A DNA stretch of 64,000 bases, taken from positions 62,001-126,000 of the forward strand of contig JAJYUV010000003.1 in the NCBI GenBank assembly GCA_021792355.1, in the 5' to 3' direction. This DNA comes from Thermoplasmata archaeon (GTDB taxonomy: Archaea > Thermoplasmatota > Thermoplasmata > Thermoplasmatales > GCA-001856825). Below, piece after piece: positions 17,663 to 27,381 of the stretch. How positions within the stretch are numbered: the stretch's first letter is position 1; every line of letters starts with the position of its first letter. The notes under the pieces were generated by a model. It did not search any database. It saw nothing but the letters and a program-made list of their open reading frames with translations, and was not told where the DNA came from. Made by a program: the position numbers and the translations under genes.

Positions 17663-18409
17663 TTGCCGTACAACACAATAGTTCTGATAAAGCAGATAAT
17701 AGACATAGATCAAATGAAGACAAATTCGACCACAGGTGAACCTATAATTGAAGGGGTTCCAATGAGGGTCGAAAATCTTAGCAAGAATGCGATAGAGGCT
17801 GCGGTCAGGATAAAGGAGAAGTTCGGTGGGAAGATAACGGGAATCATTTTCGGCGGGGACCAGGCCAGCAGCGCTATGAAGGAAGCTTATGCAATAGGAG
17901 TGGACGAGGGAATAGTAATAAAGGGATATAAGGGCAGGAATCCTTCAGTTACTGCCAAAATACTCTCCGAAAAGATCAAAACTCTACAATATGACATGGT
18001 AATCCTTGGAAATCAATCCGCCGATACTTATACTGGGCTCCTGCCCGGCAAAATATCCAACCTTCTAAACGTACCGCTACTAGGTAATGCGGTTTCAATA
18101 GACCCAGAGGAAAAGGAAGTAAAGGTAACGAGAGTGCTTGAAGACCATAATGTTGTCTTGAAGAGTCCATTCCCTGTCGTGATATCGGTATCGCAAGAAA
18201 TCAACGAACCAAGGTTGCCTGCAGTTCTCCAGATTATAAAGGCAGGGAAAAGAGAAATAAAGACGGAAACAGCCAACGTCGCAGACCCGTCCACCATTAA
18301 AGTGATTTCGGATAAGGCACCTAAAAGTGAGAGAAGGAAAGAAATTTATGAGGATACAGAGAAGGGAATACCCGCACTTGTCAGAGTGATAAAAGAGGCG
18401 ATGATATGA
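17663..18409 (+). CDS. etfB: electron transfer flavoprotein beta subunit
   Basis: The 248-residue protein starts with the family pattern (VLIKQIIDIDQM) and contains GGDQASSAMKEAYAIGVDEG and DMVILGNQSADTYTG, the AMP-binding and signature regions of ETF beta. It forms a heterodimer with EtfA and accepts electrons from acyl-CoA dehydrogenases. The start is TTG preceded by GGGTGAC five bases upstream. It overlaps etfA by four bases and lies 60 bases after the membrane oxidoreductase gene, consistent with one electron-transfer operon. Confidence 0.95.
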   Translation: MPYNTIVLIKQIIDIDQMKTNSTTGEPIIEGVPMRVENLSKNAIEAAVRIKEKFGGKITGIIFGGDQASSAMKEAYAIGVDEGIVIKGYKGRNPSVTAKILSEKIKTLQYDMVILGNQSADTYTGLLPGKISNLLNVPLLGNAVSIDPEEKEVKVTRVLEDHNVVLKSPFPVVISVSQEINEPRLPAVLQIIKAGKREIKTETANVADPSTIKVISDKAPKSERRKEIYEDTEKGIPALVRVIKEAMI

Positions 18410-19299
18410 GAGGCTTCGTGTTCTCGGACAAGGAAGACATTCTTGCACAAGTTCTCACATTTGTAAGGCAGAAAATGGAGGTCGATGGTGCAATTTATGC
18501 TGACAGCATAAAGATTTCTTCTGGTTACGGGGCCAAGAAACTCTTCCACTTGCAGGGAACAGGCTTTTCTGACAACGTTTCGGATGCGCTAATGGAAATA
18601 TTCGAAAAGGAGAAGTATGACTTTATTTTCGTATCCTCAACAGCACTGGGCAGAGAAGTCGCTGGGATTGTTTCCGACAGGATGGGAAAGGAAATAACGG
18701 CGGAAATCTTTGACTTCAATCTGGTCGATTCCAAGGTAAGGACAAAGAGATTCGGATGGGGAGGGAAGACGGTAACAGAAGAAGAATCAGGCTGCACGCT
18801 GTTTACAGTGATGCCCGGTATAGTTGAGGCAACTGAGGTACCAGAAAAGTCAGAGGTGATTCAGGTCAGCTTGAAGGGCTCAAAAGTCTCACTCGTTCAG
18901 TCGATTCCAAAAACTTCTTCGACCGTGGATCTCGAACACGCAAACATAATTGTATCTGTAGGAAGGGGAATCGGAAAGAAGGAGTCGATTGACCAAGTAA
19001 TGCCCCTCGTTAAGGCAGTGAAGGGTGAACTTGCGGGTTCGAGGCCTGTTTGCCTTGACTATCAGTGGCTCAGCGAAGATCGCCAGGTTGGATTGTCAGG
19101 AAGGAAAGTCAAGCCTAAACTATACATTGCCCTCGGAATCTCTGGGCAGATACAGCACATCGCAGGAATGAGAGGTTCAAAGGTTGTAATTGCCATAAAC
19201 AGGGATAAGGCTGCCCCTATCTTCGAAGAGGCTGATTACGGCATAGTGGGAGATCTTTTCCAGGTAGTACCTGCTCTTGTGACTGCGCTTCAGCGGTGA
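18406..19299 (+). CDS. etfA: electron transfer flavoprotein alpha subunit
   Basis: The 297-residue protein has the FAD-binding C-terminal domain with SRPVCLDYQWLSEDRQVGLSG, YIALGISGQIQHIAGM and VVIAINRDKAAPIFEEADYGIVGD, all diagnostic for EtfA. The N-terminal domain is shorter than usual. The start ATG overlaps the etfB stop in ATGA, so translation is coupled. It carries electrons from the acyl-CoA dehydrogenases in this region to the membrane Fe-S protein encoded upstream. Confidence 0.95.
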   Translation: MRGFVFSDKEDILAQVLTFVRQKMEVDGAIYADSIKISSGYGAKKLFHLQGTGFSDNVSDALMEIFEKEKYDFIFVSSTALGREVAGIVSDRMGKEITAEIFDFNLVDSKVRTKRFGWGGKTVTEEESGCTLFTVMPGIVEATEVPEKSEVIQVSLKGSKVSLVQSIPKTSSTVDLEHANIIVSVGRGIGKKESIDQVMPLVKAVKGELAGSRPVCLDYQWLSEDRQVGLSGRKVKPKLYIALGISGQIQHIAGMRGSKVVIAINRDKAAPIFEEADYGIVGDLFQVVPALVTALQR

Positions 19300-19338
19300 A
19301 ATTATAGGTCTCTGAACACCCAGTCTCTGACAGAGTGT

Positions 19339-21330
19339 CTATTTGCCCTGATAGCTTGGTTTTCTCTTTTGCAGTAGTGCAGTGATTCCTTCCTTCATAT
19401 CGTCAGTACCATAGATTATGCCCGCCGCCATGGATTCCATCTCCAGGCCAGAGTCGTAGGAAACGTCTACTCCCCTGTTGATTAACCTCTTAGCTAGGCT
19501 GGCAGCTATAGGGGAGTCACCCAGTGAAATGGATTCTGCAAATTTTATAGTGTCAGCGTCTATTGTCTCCCTTGGATAAATTTCCGATACTATCCCGAAA
19601 TCAAATGCCTGTTGACCTGTTATTTTCTTGCCTGTAAGAATAAGGTACATCGCTCTCGAATTTCCAACCAGTCTGGCGAGTCTCTGGCTGCCGGACCATG
19701 CTGGTATCAGTCCAAGTGTAACTTCTGGAAGGCCCATCATTGCGTCCGGAGTTGACACCCTGATGTCACACGAAAGTGGAAGCTCGAATCCTCCACCCAG
19801 AGCATTTCCCTTTAATTCAGCTATTACCACCTTGGGTATCTCTTGGAGCATTTTGAATATCCTCTCCCCCTTCCTGGAGTACTCGACAAAATCGAACATC
19901 CCAGGGATGAACTGCGATAGTTCTGCACCTGCAGAGAAGGTATCTCCAGAACCCGTTATGATGACGACTCTTATGTCTTTGTCATCCCAGACCTCTTTTA
20001 TCACTACTTCAAGGTCGGATATCAAATCAGAATTCATGAAATTGTGTTTCGGTCTGTTGAGAAGAATTCTCGCTACGTGATTTTCTCTCCTCTCCAGGAT
20101 CAAGGTGGAATATTTTTTCTCTTCTCCCGCCTTCTGGATTTCGACTTTCTCAATTTGTTTCTTCTGTCTTTCCTCGGGGAAAGACTTTGTGGAAATTACG
20201 TCCTTTAGTTTCCCCTGCTTGATGGACTCCGCAGGTTCAAACGTCTTGAAACCGTAGAAACGGCTCAGCTCTTCAAGCTTCCTTTTCACTTCCGCGTTAG
20301 TCAGACTCTTAGCAACTGAGATAGGTCCGAACGGACGGTTCAACCCGAGTTTCACTGCAATTTCTATCTCGTCCGGTAGAGCAACCCTCTCCTCTATGAG
20401 CTTTACTGCCTCGTTTATCTCGATTGCAAAAATATCCATTATTGTTACTTTTTCCGATGGCTCGACCTTTGGAATCGCAGCCTTCCCTGAGGACCAATCA
20501 TAAAAACCTTTTCCAGTTTTCTTTCCCAGTTTCCCCTCTTTCACCATTTCCCTGAACGTCTTGCAGCTGTTGTAGTCACCTGACAGAGTCTTTGCATAAT
20601 AGTCCAAGGAATGGGCAACCGTATCGATTCCCACGAAGTCCATGAGTTCATAAGGGCCCATCGGCAATCCCTGTCCTCTCGCGTAAAGATCCATCTCTTC
20701 CGGTTTCTCTACTCCTTTGTCTAGCACGCTACAGAAAAACAGCATGTCCGGGGCGTTGATTCTGTTAACTACGAATCCAGGGGAATCTTTAAGAACTTTC
20801 ACTGCAGTCTTGCCGATCTGTTCACCGATTTTGAAAGCTCTCTCGAAGTATTCATCTCCGGTAAACTCTGATTTGATTATCTCCACTAACTTCATTCTGT
20901 TTGCAGGATTGAAGAAGTGCATTCCGAGGACCCTCTCCTTGTTTCCCACATTTTTGGAGATCTCGGAAATTTTGATGTTCGACGTGTTGGTTGCGAGTAT
21001 GGCATCTCTTTTGCAGAACTTGTCAAGTTTTGCAAAGATATCCTGTTTAAGCTCGACGATCTCCGGTACGGCCTCAACAACTAGATCTGCATCCCTTACG
21101 CATTCCTCAAGAGTTCCGAAGTATCTTATCCTAGACCTGATTTCTTTATCCTCTCCGCTTTTAATTATTCCCTTCTCTACCATCTTTGAAAGGTTCTCGT
21201 CTATGTACTTCTTCGCCTTTTCGAGTGCCTGAGGAAACGAATCTTCCAGGCTCACATCGTTTCCGTACTGTGCAAATACTAAGGCGATACCTCTCCCCAT
21301 CTCTCCGGAGCCTATGACGGTGACCTTCAC
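19339..21330 (-). CDS. fused 3-hydroxyacyl-CoA dehydrogenase/enoyl-CoA hydratase
   Basis: The 663-residue protein has an N-terminal NAD-binding dehydrogenase half (GSGEMGRGIA at about 7-16, catalytic GMHFFNPANRM near 140, then two C-terminal helical repeats) and a C-terminal crotonase half (about 410-663) with NALGGGFELPLSCD and MGLPEVTLGLIPAWSGSQRL. This order is the reverse of bacterial FadB and is the common archaeal arrangement. It performs the hydration and NAD-linked oxidation steps of beta-oxidation on one chain. An SCP2 domain gene lies four bases upstream on the same strand, so they are co-transcribed. Confidence 0.95.
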   Translation of the reverse strand: MKVTVIGSGEMGRGIALVFAQYGNDVSLEDSFPQALEKAKKYIDENLSKMVEKGIIKSGEDKEIRSRIRYFGTLEECVRDADLVVEAVPEIVELKQDIFAKLDKFCKRDAILATNTSNIKISEISKNVGNKERVLGMHFFNPANRMKLVEIIKSEFTGDEYFERAFKIGEQIGKTAVKVLKDSPGFVVNRINAPDMLFFCSVLDKGVEKPEEMDLYARGQGLPMGPYELMDFVGIDTVAHSLDYYAKTLSGDYNSCKTFREMVKEGKLGKKTGKGFYDWSSGKAAIPKVEPSEKVTIMDIFAIEINEAVKLIEERVALPDEIEIAVKLGLNRPFGPISVAKSLTNAEVKRKLEELSRFYGFKTFEPAESIKQGKLKDVISTKSFPEERQKKQIEKVEIQKAGEEKKYSTLILERRENHVARILLNRPKHNFMNSDLISDLEVVIKEVWDDKDIRVVIITGSGDTFSAGAELSQFIPGMFDFVEYSRKGERIFKMLQEIPKVVIAELKGNALGGGFELPLSCDIRVSTPDAMMGLPEVTLGLIPAWSGSQRLARLVGNSRAMYLILTGKKITGQQAFDFGIVSEIYPRETIDADTIKFAESISLGDSPIAASLAKRLINRGVDVSYDSGLEMESMAAGIIYGTDDMKEGITALLQKRKPSYQGK

Positions 21331-21334
21331 GAAA

Positions 21335-21670
21335 TCACTTCCTTGCTTTCATTATATCATTGGATAATTTCTGGACGGCGAATATATCCCCACTAATTTT
21401 GAGTTTTCCCTGCATGAAGGCTTGCACTCCGTTTAGTTTTCCGGAGAATAGATCGTTGAGGACCTGCTCGGTCGATGTTATTGTTGCCGACACTGACTGT
21501 ATAGTACCTTCCACAATCTTTACCTCTCCCTCTCCAGCCTGTACGTAAAACGGACTCCCATCGGAGACATTGAACTGGAATGTCTTGTTGATTCCCACTA
21601 TTTCTTTCTTTAGATCGGGGAGAGTGTCGAGCGACTTTACAAGGTTTTTCAACAAATCAATAGAACTCAT
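21335..21670 (-). CDS. SCP2 sterol-carrier-like lipid-binding protein
   Basis: The 111-residue protein matches the SCP2 domain: a central beta-sheet with FYVQAGEGEVKIVEG, then ATITSTEQVLNDLFSGKLNGVQAFMQGKLKISGD, the last being the typical SCP2 signature. Such proteins bind fatty acyl chains or acyl-CoA in a hydrophobic tunnel. It lies immediately upstream of the fused hydroxyacyl-CoA dehydrogenase/hydratase, so it probably presents or buffers acyl substrates for that enzyme. Length is normal for a single-domain SCP2 protein. Confidence 0.9.
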   Translation of the reverse strand: MSSIDLLKNLVKSLDTLPDLKKEIVGINKTFQFNVSDGSPFYVQAGEGEVKIVEGTIQSVSATITSTEQVLNDLFSGKLNGVQAFMQGKLKISGDIFAVQKLSNDIMKARK

Positions 21671-21828
21671 CTACAATTTATCATCCATTGCCTAAAATAG
21701 TTTTGGCTGGGAGAGGGGCATTTAATCCCACTTTAATTATGATGGAGTCGGAGCAATTCCAATGTGTACCTCGCTCTGACAAGGTAAGTGAAGAGGTCCT
21801 TAAGGAAGTCAGATCATTTCTTAGGCAC

Positions 21829-24800
21829 TTATTGCTGGTTCTGTCTTATGTGGGAAGGCCACCAGTTGTATTTCTTCAACACCAGCATAAGGGCAGGGAT
21901 CAGGAAGAGCCAAGACACTATGGTGTCTATGAGAACTCCCGCTGTCACAGCAAACCCAATCTCGCTTATTATGCCTATAGGGCTGAAGATTAGTGATCCG
22001 AAAACCCCTGCAAGGATGAATCCCAGGACAAGTATTACGCTTCCGTTCTCGTCTATCGCTTCAGCGATTGCCTCCTCGTCAGTCTTTCCCTTCATCACCG
22101 CTTCCCTTGCCTTGGTCACCAAGAAAATATCATAGTCAAGACCTACACCGAAAAGAGTGACAATGACGAACAGGGGACCGAACACTATGAGTGGCAGATT
22201 CATTATGTAGTGGTAGACGAGGTAGAATAGAGAAACTGCGAGAAGGGCTGATGTACCGACGTTGAAAAGAAGGCGTATAGGAGTGAAGAGGGAAGAAAGC
22301 TGGAATGCCAGGACAGCGAATATCATTACTGAGAGGATCAGTACGATGTCGTCCGTTGAAAGGTTTATCGCATTCGAGCTATCGAGGAGGGATTGAGCTG
22401 TTCCGCCAACTTCATATTTGACAGTGGATGGTACGTCCCTCTTCATGATCTTGTCCACTCCTGATATCGCATCTATTCCACTTGCCACATAGGAGACCGA
22501 CTGAGTTGTGAAGTTGATGAGTACAGTTTTGTTGTCCTTTCCTATAAATGTGAGGGATTGGGACAGAATTGTGCTTACTGCTAATGAACTTCCGGATATG
22601 TTCAAAACGTTCACATAGGCTCCGAAGGGATAGGTGACAGTTGTGACGTGAGTAATACCTGGGTCATTCATCAGGTCTTTGGTCACGTTATTCAGAATAC
22701 CTATGTCCGTATTGTTGAAATGACCGTTCAGATATATCTGGCTTGGGAAAGTAAGAAGGGCAAAACTTGGCGATAGCGTGTCCCCGTTGAATGCTGCCGT
22801 CATTTCGTTATAGCCGACCTTACCTGCATTGTCGGGGATGAGAGAGAACAACGAGAATGATGTGGGTGTGGCCTCATATACGACTAGAGTTGAAATGAAA
22901 ATAACTATGAGCACTGCTACGAGTGCCTTTCTGTGATTTCTGCTCACCCTCGCAACTTTATCGAAATTTATCACTACCTTCCTGGGCCTTATTCTATTCT
23001 TGAAAACGTTCATGAAAGAAGGGAGTAAAGTAAGTGCGACCGCAAGTGAGACAGTGATACCCAGCGCATTCACAAATCCACCGGGACCAATGATCGGGAC
23101 CCTGAATATTCCCAATACTATGTAGGACAGGATGACTGTGAGGCCTGAGGTGAAAACTGCGTGTCCCGCCCACTTGACGGTAACTCCCAGTTTGTCATCA
23201 GCACTTTCTTTTGCATATCTATTGAGCATATAGACAGAATAATCTGTGCTTAGACCCAGTATCAGCATGGCACTTAGCGTCGTGACTATGAAGGAGATGG
23301 ACGTTTTCAGTATCAACCCGTAAATTATGTACGACAGGCCAATGACGATGACCATGCTTACTCCAAAGAATAACAATGGGACGAAGGCAAGCAGTGCAGA
23401 TCTGAAATATATCCCCACTATTATCACTGAGAGTACTATACCTGCGACCAGTGAATATATGAGTCCAGAGTAAGCGGTGTTTTCTATTCCGGCGGTGATC
23501 TGGTCATCACTTGTTGAATAGATCTTTACGGGATCGAATTGGTTTTGTAGTCCGTTGATATAAGTTGTCAGCGTGTTTAACTGGGTGCTATTCAAACTTG
23601 AATGCGAGAAATTTATAACTACCATGAACCCAGAAAAGTCAGATGGAACCAGGTTATGAAACAGTGCAGAAGACAAGGAAATACCCGAGGCATCGTAGTT
23701 CCCGCTTGCCACCTTCGATAGATTACCGCCTGACACTATCGACAAGGTCACAAATTTGGTGGGATCTGAAAAGGAAAGATAGGGATACCCTTTGAAATGG
23801 TTGACAAGAAATGTTTCGGTAAGGTTCATCGACGAATTCAGGGAACCTTCAGATAAGAAATCAGAAACCAATGAGTAAGAGGTCACTCCAAGAGGAGAGG
23901 CAAGTGCATTCAGCTGTGGAGCCGTGTAGTTGATGAAATATTCCTTGAAGATCGATGTGTTTTTTGAAATCAGGCTTGAATAGAAGACGGCACTAGGCAT
24001 GTTGATTGACTGGTATAGTTTAGTCAGGGATGTTGATATAAGCGAAGCATTGAGCTGCATTTCATAGAATGAATTATTGAGAGATCCGATAGCTACAAAA
24101 AAACTAGCAAATTGTTCCGTTGACATACCGAAAGCCTGGTCTGTGAAAGTGGAAATTTGAGGATCAGTTGAATTAAGTATCGAACCCGTCAGGTTTTCAG
24201 AAAGGAGAGTGACGTTTCCATTCGTCACAAAGTTTTGATAAGTTGCGTTGAAAATCTGCATTTCGCCGGTACCATAATGGGAGGTCAAAGAGTAATCTAG
24301 TTCGAGCGTGATATTTTCCCTAGTAAGATTGTTGGAATAAGAGGTCACGTTAAAAGAAGCGTAAATTGGATCAAACAGCATTCTCTCTGACTGATTTAGT
24401 GTCGAATTTAGTATCGAAAACGCCTGCTCGATCGAAAGGTTCAGTCTGTTGTATTCGGGCCCGCTGTAATAGGGATTAGATGTGTCGTTCCACGCCCCAT
24501 AAAAAGCATCAAAATAACCAATTGAATTGGATTCATTTCCAAAGTTGTTTGTGTTTTTGAGGAGAATCTGAGACGCCATGTAATCTCTTACGGAAGTCGG
24601 ATAGGTGGCTGGAAGGCTGCTATATATGTTAAAATATGCAAGAGGAATACCGTAGACCATTCCAGAAACATTTTCTATCAGAACTTCATAGTTTAAGAAC
24701 AAAGCGGAGTAGGATCTAACAGCGAAGGAAACGTTGCTATAAGTTGAGTTGAAGTAGAAATCAATAGTCTTTAGCTGTTGGGTGAAATTCTCTATCTTGC

Positions 24801-25284
24801 TGACATTGCTTTGGATTGTGATGTAACCAGTTATAGTATCGTTCGCAGCTTTTGCAAGATTGGTGTGCAAAGTAAAGGTCGAATTTGAGATCGTGTCGAC
24901 AACCTGATTTGCGATGTCGTACGGAGATACTATTCCAGACGGACCAAGGCTTGCAAGCTCACTCTTGTATGTCGAGTTCAGTTTTTCCCAGAGAGTGTAA
25001 GACGTGCTGGAGTTAAATGGGGAATCTATGTAAAGGACAACTGCTGTGCCATTGGACGACGAGTTCGTAGAGTTGAACTGGGCGTTCAGCAAGTGCTGGG
25101 CATTTGCAGACATTGTCTGGTTGCTGCCGGCGAACTCCACGTTTGTTATGTTGTAGTCAACAAGACTCGTTGATTCTGCAGCAAATGGCAGAAGAACAAC
25201 TAGGACAGCTATCCAAGCGATTATTATTATCTTATATCTCTTTTTTATAAAATTCCCTAGGGTTCCGAACTGTCGCTCTAGCAT
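21829..25284 (-). CDS. MMPL/RND-family transporter with very large outer domain
   Basis: The 1151-residue protein has one N-terminal helix (about 17-35), an outer domain of some 560 residues rich in Asn-X-Ser/Thr, a six-helix membrane block (about 600-770) with GLSTDYSVYMLNRY, a second short outer domain, and a second six-helix block with GLDYDIFLVTKAREA. The GLSTDY and GLDYD motifs carry the aspartates used for proton coupling in MMPL proteins. These export lipids or hydrophobic compounds. Its position in a lipid-degradation cluster fits lipid or fatty-acid handling at the envelope; the substrate is not known. Confidence 0.9.
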   Translation of the reverse strand: MLERQFGTLGNFIKKRYKIIIIAWIAVLVVLLPFAAESTSLVDYNITNVEFAGSNQTMSANAQHLLNAQFNSTNSSSNGTAVVLYIDSPFNSSTSYTLWEKLNSTYKSELASLGPSGIVSPYDIANQVVDTISNSTFTLHTNLAKAANDTITGYITIQSNVSKIENFTQQLKTIDFYFNSTYSNVSFAVRSYSALFLNYEVLIENVSGMVYGIPLAYFNIYSSLPATYPTSVRDYMASQILLKNTNNFGNESNSIGYFDAFYGAWNDTSNPYYSGPEYNRLNLSIEQAFSILNSTLNQSERMLFDPIYASFNVTSYSNNLTRENITLELDYSLTSHYGTGEMQIFNATYQNFVTNGNVTLLSENLTGSILNSTDPQISTFTDQAFGMSTEQFASFFVAIGSLNNSFYEMQLNASLISTSLTKLYQSINMPSAVFYSSLISKNTSIFKEYFINYTAPQLNALASPLGVTSYSLVSDFLSEGSLNSSMNLTETFLVNHFKGYPYLSFSDPTKFVTLSIVSGGNLSKVASGNYDASGISLSSALFHNLVPSDFSGFMVVINFSHSSLNSTQLNTLTTYINGLQNQFDPVKIYSTSDDQITAGIENTAYSGLIYSLVAGIVLSVIIVGIYFRSALLAFVPLLFFGVSMVIVIGLSYIIYGLILKTSISFIVTTLSAMLILGLSTDYSVYMLNRYAKESADDKLGVTVKWAGHAVFTSGLTVILSYIVLGIFRVPIIGPGGFVNALGITVSLAVALTLLPSFMNVFKNRIRPRKVVINFDKVARVSRNHRKALVAVLIVIFISTLVVYEATPTSFSLFSLIPDNAGKVGYNEMTAAFNGDTLSPSFALLTFPSQIYLNGHFNNTDIGILNNVTKDLMNDPGITHVTTVTYPFGAYVNVLNISGSSLAVSTILSQSLTFIGKDNKTVLINFTTQSVSYVASGIDAISGVDKIMKRDVPSTVKYEVGGTAQSLLDSSNAINLSTDDIVLILSVMIFAVLAFQLSSLFTPIRLLFNVGTSALLAVSLFYLVYHYIMNLPLIVFGPLFVIVTLFGVGLDYDIFLVTKAREAVMKGKTDEEAIAEAIDENGSVILVLGFILAGVFGSLIFSPIGIISEIGFAVTAGVLIDTIVSWLFLIPALMLVLKKYNWWPSHIRQNQQ

Positions 25285-25434
25285 TTACCCGATATTCTGA
25301 AAGATTATTTCAATCTTATACACAAAATTCTTCTCAGGATACCGTAGAAAAGGAGTGCAAATCAAGTCTTTTGGCTGTCTCATGCTGACTGTGACAAGAG
25401 TGAGATATCATTTTAAGGTCTCTATGGATTAGTA

Positions 25435-26235
25435 ATGGTGAAGATATTCGACAACCATGTCCATTTGACTACATCATCGGTTGACTTCTTCATGAGTATT
25501 TTCCCAAGGGCGGGAGGTACATCCATTAATCTTGTCAACCTTACGGAAGATTGTCACAGCCTTGACGAATTTGCAAAGAGGTATGATGAGACTATTTCCA
25601 TTTCAAGGGTCCTCAGGGATAGAGGTTTGGAGGTCGTAGTGAGCATAGGTCCTTATCCAGTGAACTACATAGAAATGAGGGAGAGAATTGGAAGAGATAA
25701 ATCCCTCGGGATCTACAGAGAGGCAGTGGACATGGCAATAAAGCTTATCGAGGACGGGAAAGCCAATGCAATAGGAGAGGTTGGACGACCCCACTTCGAG
25801 ACGTCCGGTGACATCGTGGAAGAAAGCGATACGATAATGGAGTACATTTTTCACGAAAGTGCGGATAAGAATATTCCTGTGATATTACACACGGAATCAC
25901 TAGATTCTGCAGGAATGTGCGAGATAATGCGAATGGCAAGGAAGAACGGAAAGAGTTCCTTGGTCGTCAAACACTTTAGTTCTCCAATATTCTCCGAAAA
26001 TTGCGACATAATCCCCTCGGTTCCAGCTGGAAGAAAGAATGCCAGGGCAGCTCCATGGGGGCAAACCGGGTTCTTTCTAGAGACAGATTTTGCAGGAGAT
26101 GAATCCAATCCAAACTTTGTTCTTCCTGCTGATTCTGTTCCTAAAAGGGTTGCTATGCTTATCCAGGAAGGAGTGGAAGAGGATAAGATCGAAAGGTCAA
26201 TGAGCTTCTACAGGAATTTCTATGGGCTAGAATGA
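25435..26235 (+). CDS. TatD-like metal-dependent hydrolase
   Basis: The 266-residue protein is an amidohydrolase-fold hydrolase with metal ligands in expected order: DNHVH near residue 6, GEVGRPH near 119, VILHTE near 149, VKHFSS near 179, and ETDFAGDE near 220. TatD-related enzymes are often nucleases, but the archaeal branch is largely untested, so the substrate is unknown. It starts at ATG 25435, or possibly a few bases upstream. It is convergent with a small membrane protein gene two bases away. Confidence 0.85.
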   Translation: MVKIFDNHVHLTTSSVDFFMSIFPRAGGTSINLVNLTEDCHSLDEFAKRYDETISISRVLRDRGLEVVVSIGPYPVNYIEMRERIGRDKSLGIYREAVDMAIKLIEDGKANAIGEVGRPHFETSGDIVEESDTIMEYIFHESADKNIPVILHTESLDSAGMCEIMRMARKNGKSSLVVKHFSSPIFSENCDIIPSVPAGRKNARAAPWGQTGFFLETDFAGDESNPNFVLPADSVPKRVAMLIQEGVEEDKIERSMSFYRNFYGLE

Positions 26236-26237
26236 GA

Positions 26238-26768
26238 TTACATCCTGCCCGTAGACTCGACAGTGCCTGATCCTAAATTGGCAGAATGTTCTTTCTTGGT
26301 CCTTAAGATATGCACAGCTTCTCCTAAAAGCATTCCGGTTATGAACGAGAGTAGCGCGTTGAATACTATTACTGCCAACAGTGACTGGAAAGAAAACAAC
26401 TCAAGAGAGACCCTAGCTATAAGGGCTACGGCCCAAACAGAGAGTATGTAAGGTGATCTTTTGTAGTAGAGGAGGTCATTCTTCTTGAAGAACTTGACGT
26501 CCTTTCCGAATCTGAGTCCGAGTGGAATCCCGACGGGAAGAAGCAGTATCATGAGTTGGGCGTAAATGCTTGGAATTGATGTGAGGAATATTGCCATCAG
26601 AGTAAATAGTGAATATATTGTAGGAGTTCTTAACACCCGAAGTGGCGTGAACTTTCTTCCCGTAAGACCTCGGAAGATGCCATAGAGTATCATTACTCCT
26701 ATTATGATTTCAAGTTCATATCCACCTGACGAACTGAATGAAAGGCCAGTCCCGAAAGCTTGAGACAC
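26238..26768 (-). CDS. membrane protein, CcdC/DUF1453-like
   Basis: The 176-residue protein has about five predicted membrane helices (20-35, 50-65, 68-85, 105-125, 130-150). The segment GLRFGKDVKFFKKNDLLYYKRSPYI followed by a helix resembles the CcdC/DUF1453 pattern in which a basic loop precedes a RSP helix. That resemblance is from memory of the pattern and is moderate. Biological role is unknown. The C-terminal tail is hydrophilic and rich in Ser and Gly. Confidence 0.65.
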   Translation of the reverse strand: MSQAFGTGLSFSSSGGYELEIIIGVMILYGIFRGLTGRKFTPLRVLRTPTIYSLFTLMAIFLTSIPSIYAQLMILLLPVGIPLGLRFGKDVKFFKKNDLLYYKRSPYILSVWAVALIARVSLELFSFQSLLAVIVFNALLSFITGMLLGEAVHILRTKKEHSANLGSGTVESTGRM

Positions 26769-26883
26769 TTACCGCTGATGATGGGATATTAATTAATGTT
26801 TTTGAGACATGCGTAGGCGAATTTAGGTCAACGGATGAGAACTGGAAGGATTTTATATTCAGTATTACTGTCTATTTCGACAT

Positions 26884-27381
26884 ATGCCTTCCGTCAATCG
26901 CATAGTTATACTATTCACCCTTTCCCGAGGCAAAAAGAGTTTGTACGAACTATCCAAAATACTTGCAACTGACGGCAAGAAGAAATCGAGTGGCACTCTC
27001 GTCCCAATAATGCGCAAGCTGGAGAAGGAGGGGTACGTTTCGAAGGAAACGACTGGAAGGATAAGGTACTATTCACTTACGGTCAAAGGTAAGAAACACG
27101 TGGGAAAATTGAAAAGACTTAGTGGCGACATAAAAAAGGGGTTTCTCAGAGCATTCGTGAGACAGGAGATTCTAGTCACAGAAACTAGGAAGAGAGAACT
27201 CCTTCTCTCTCCAGATTTTGTCAGGCGACTCGAGAGGACTTACGAAATGCTTGGAGACGAACTCACGGAATTAATCTCCGTCATATTCAACGTCGCTCTC
27301 GGAGAAGATGATGCACTCATTACCCGGACTAAAGCGAAGTTGAAGGATTTGATATCGGAGGTAGAACGTGGCATTCAGTGA
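26884..27381 (+). CDS. PadR-like winged-helix regulator
   Basis: The 165-residue protein has an N-terminal winged helix: LYELSKILATDGKKKSSGTLVPIMRKLEKEGYVSKET is the helix-turn-helix and GRIRYYSLTVKGKKHV is the wing. A helical C-terminal region (about 90-165) would dimerise. This layout is PadR-like. A TATA-like TTTTATATTC lies about 30 bases before the ATG. Its stop lies inside the start of the MFS exporter gene, so the regulator probably controls its own operon, in which the exporter and a surface protein follow. Confidence 0.82.
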   Translation: MPSVNRIVILFTLSRGKKSLYELSKILATDGKKKSSGTLVPIMRKLEKEGYVSKETTGRIRYYSLTVKGKKHVGKLKRLSGDIKKGFLRAFVRQEILVTETRKRELLLSPDFVRRLERTYEMLGDELTELISVIFNVALGEDDALITRTKAKLKDLISEVERGIQ

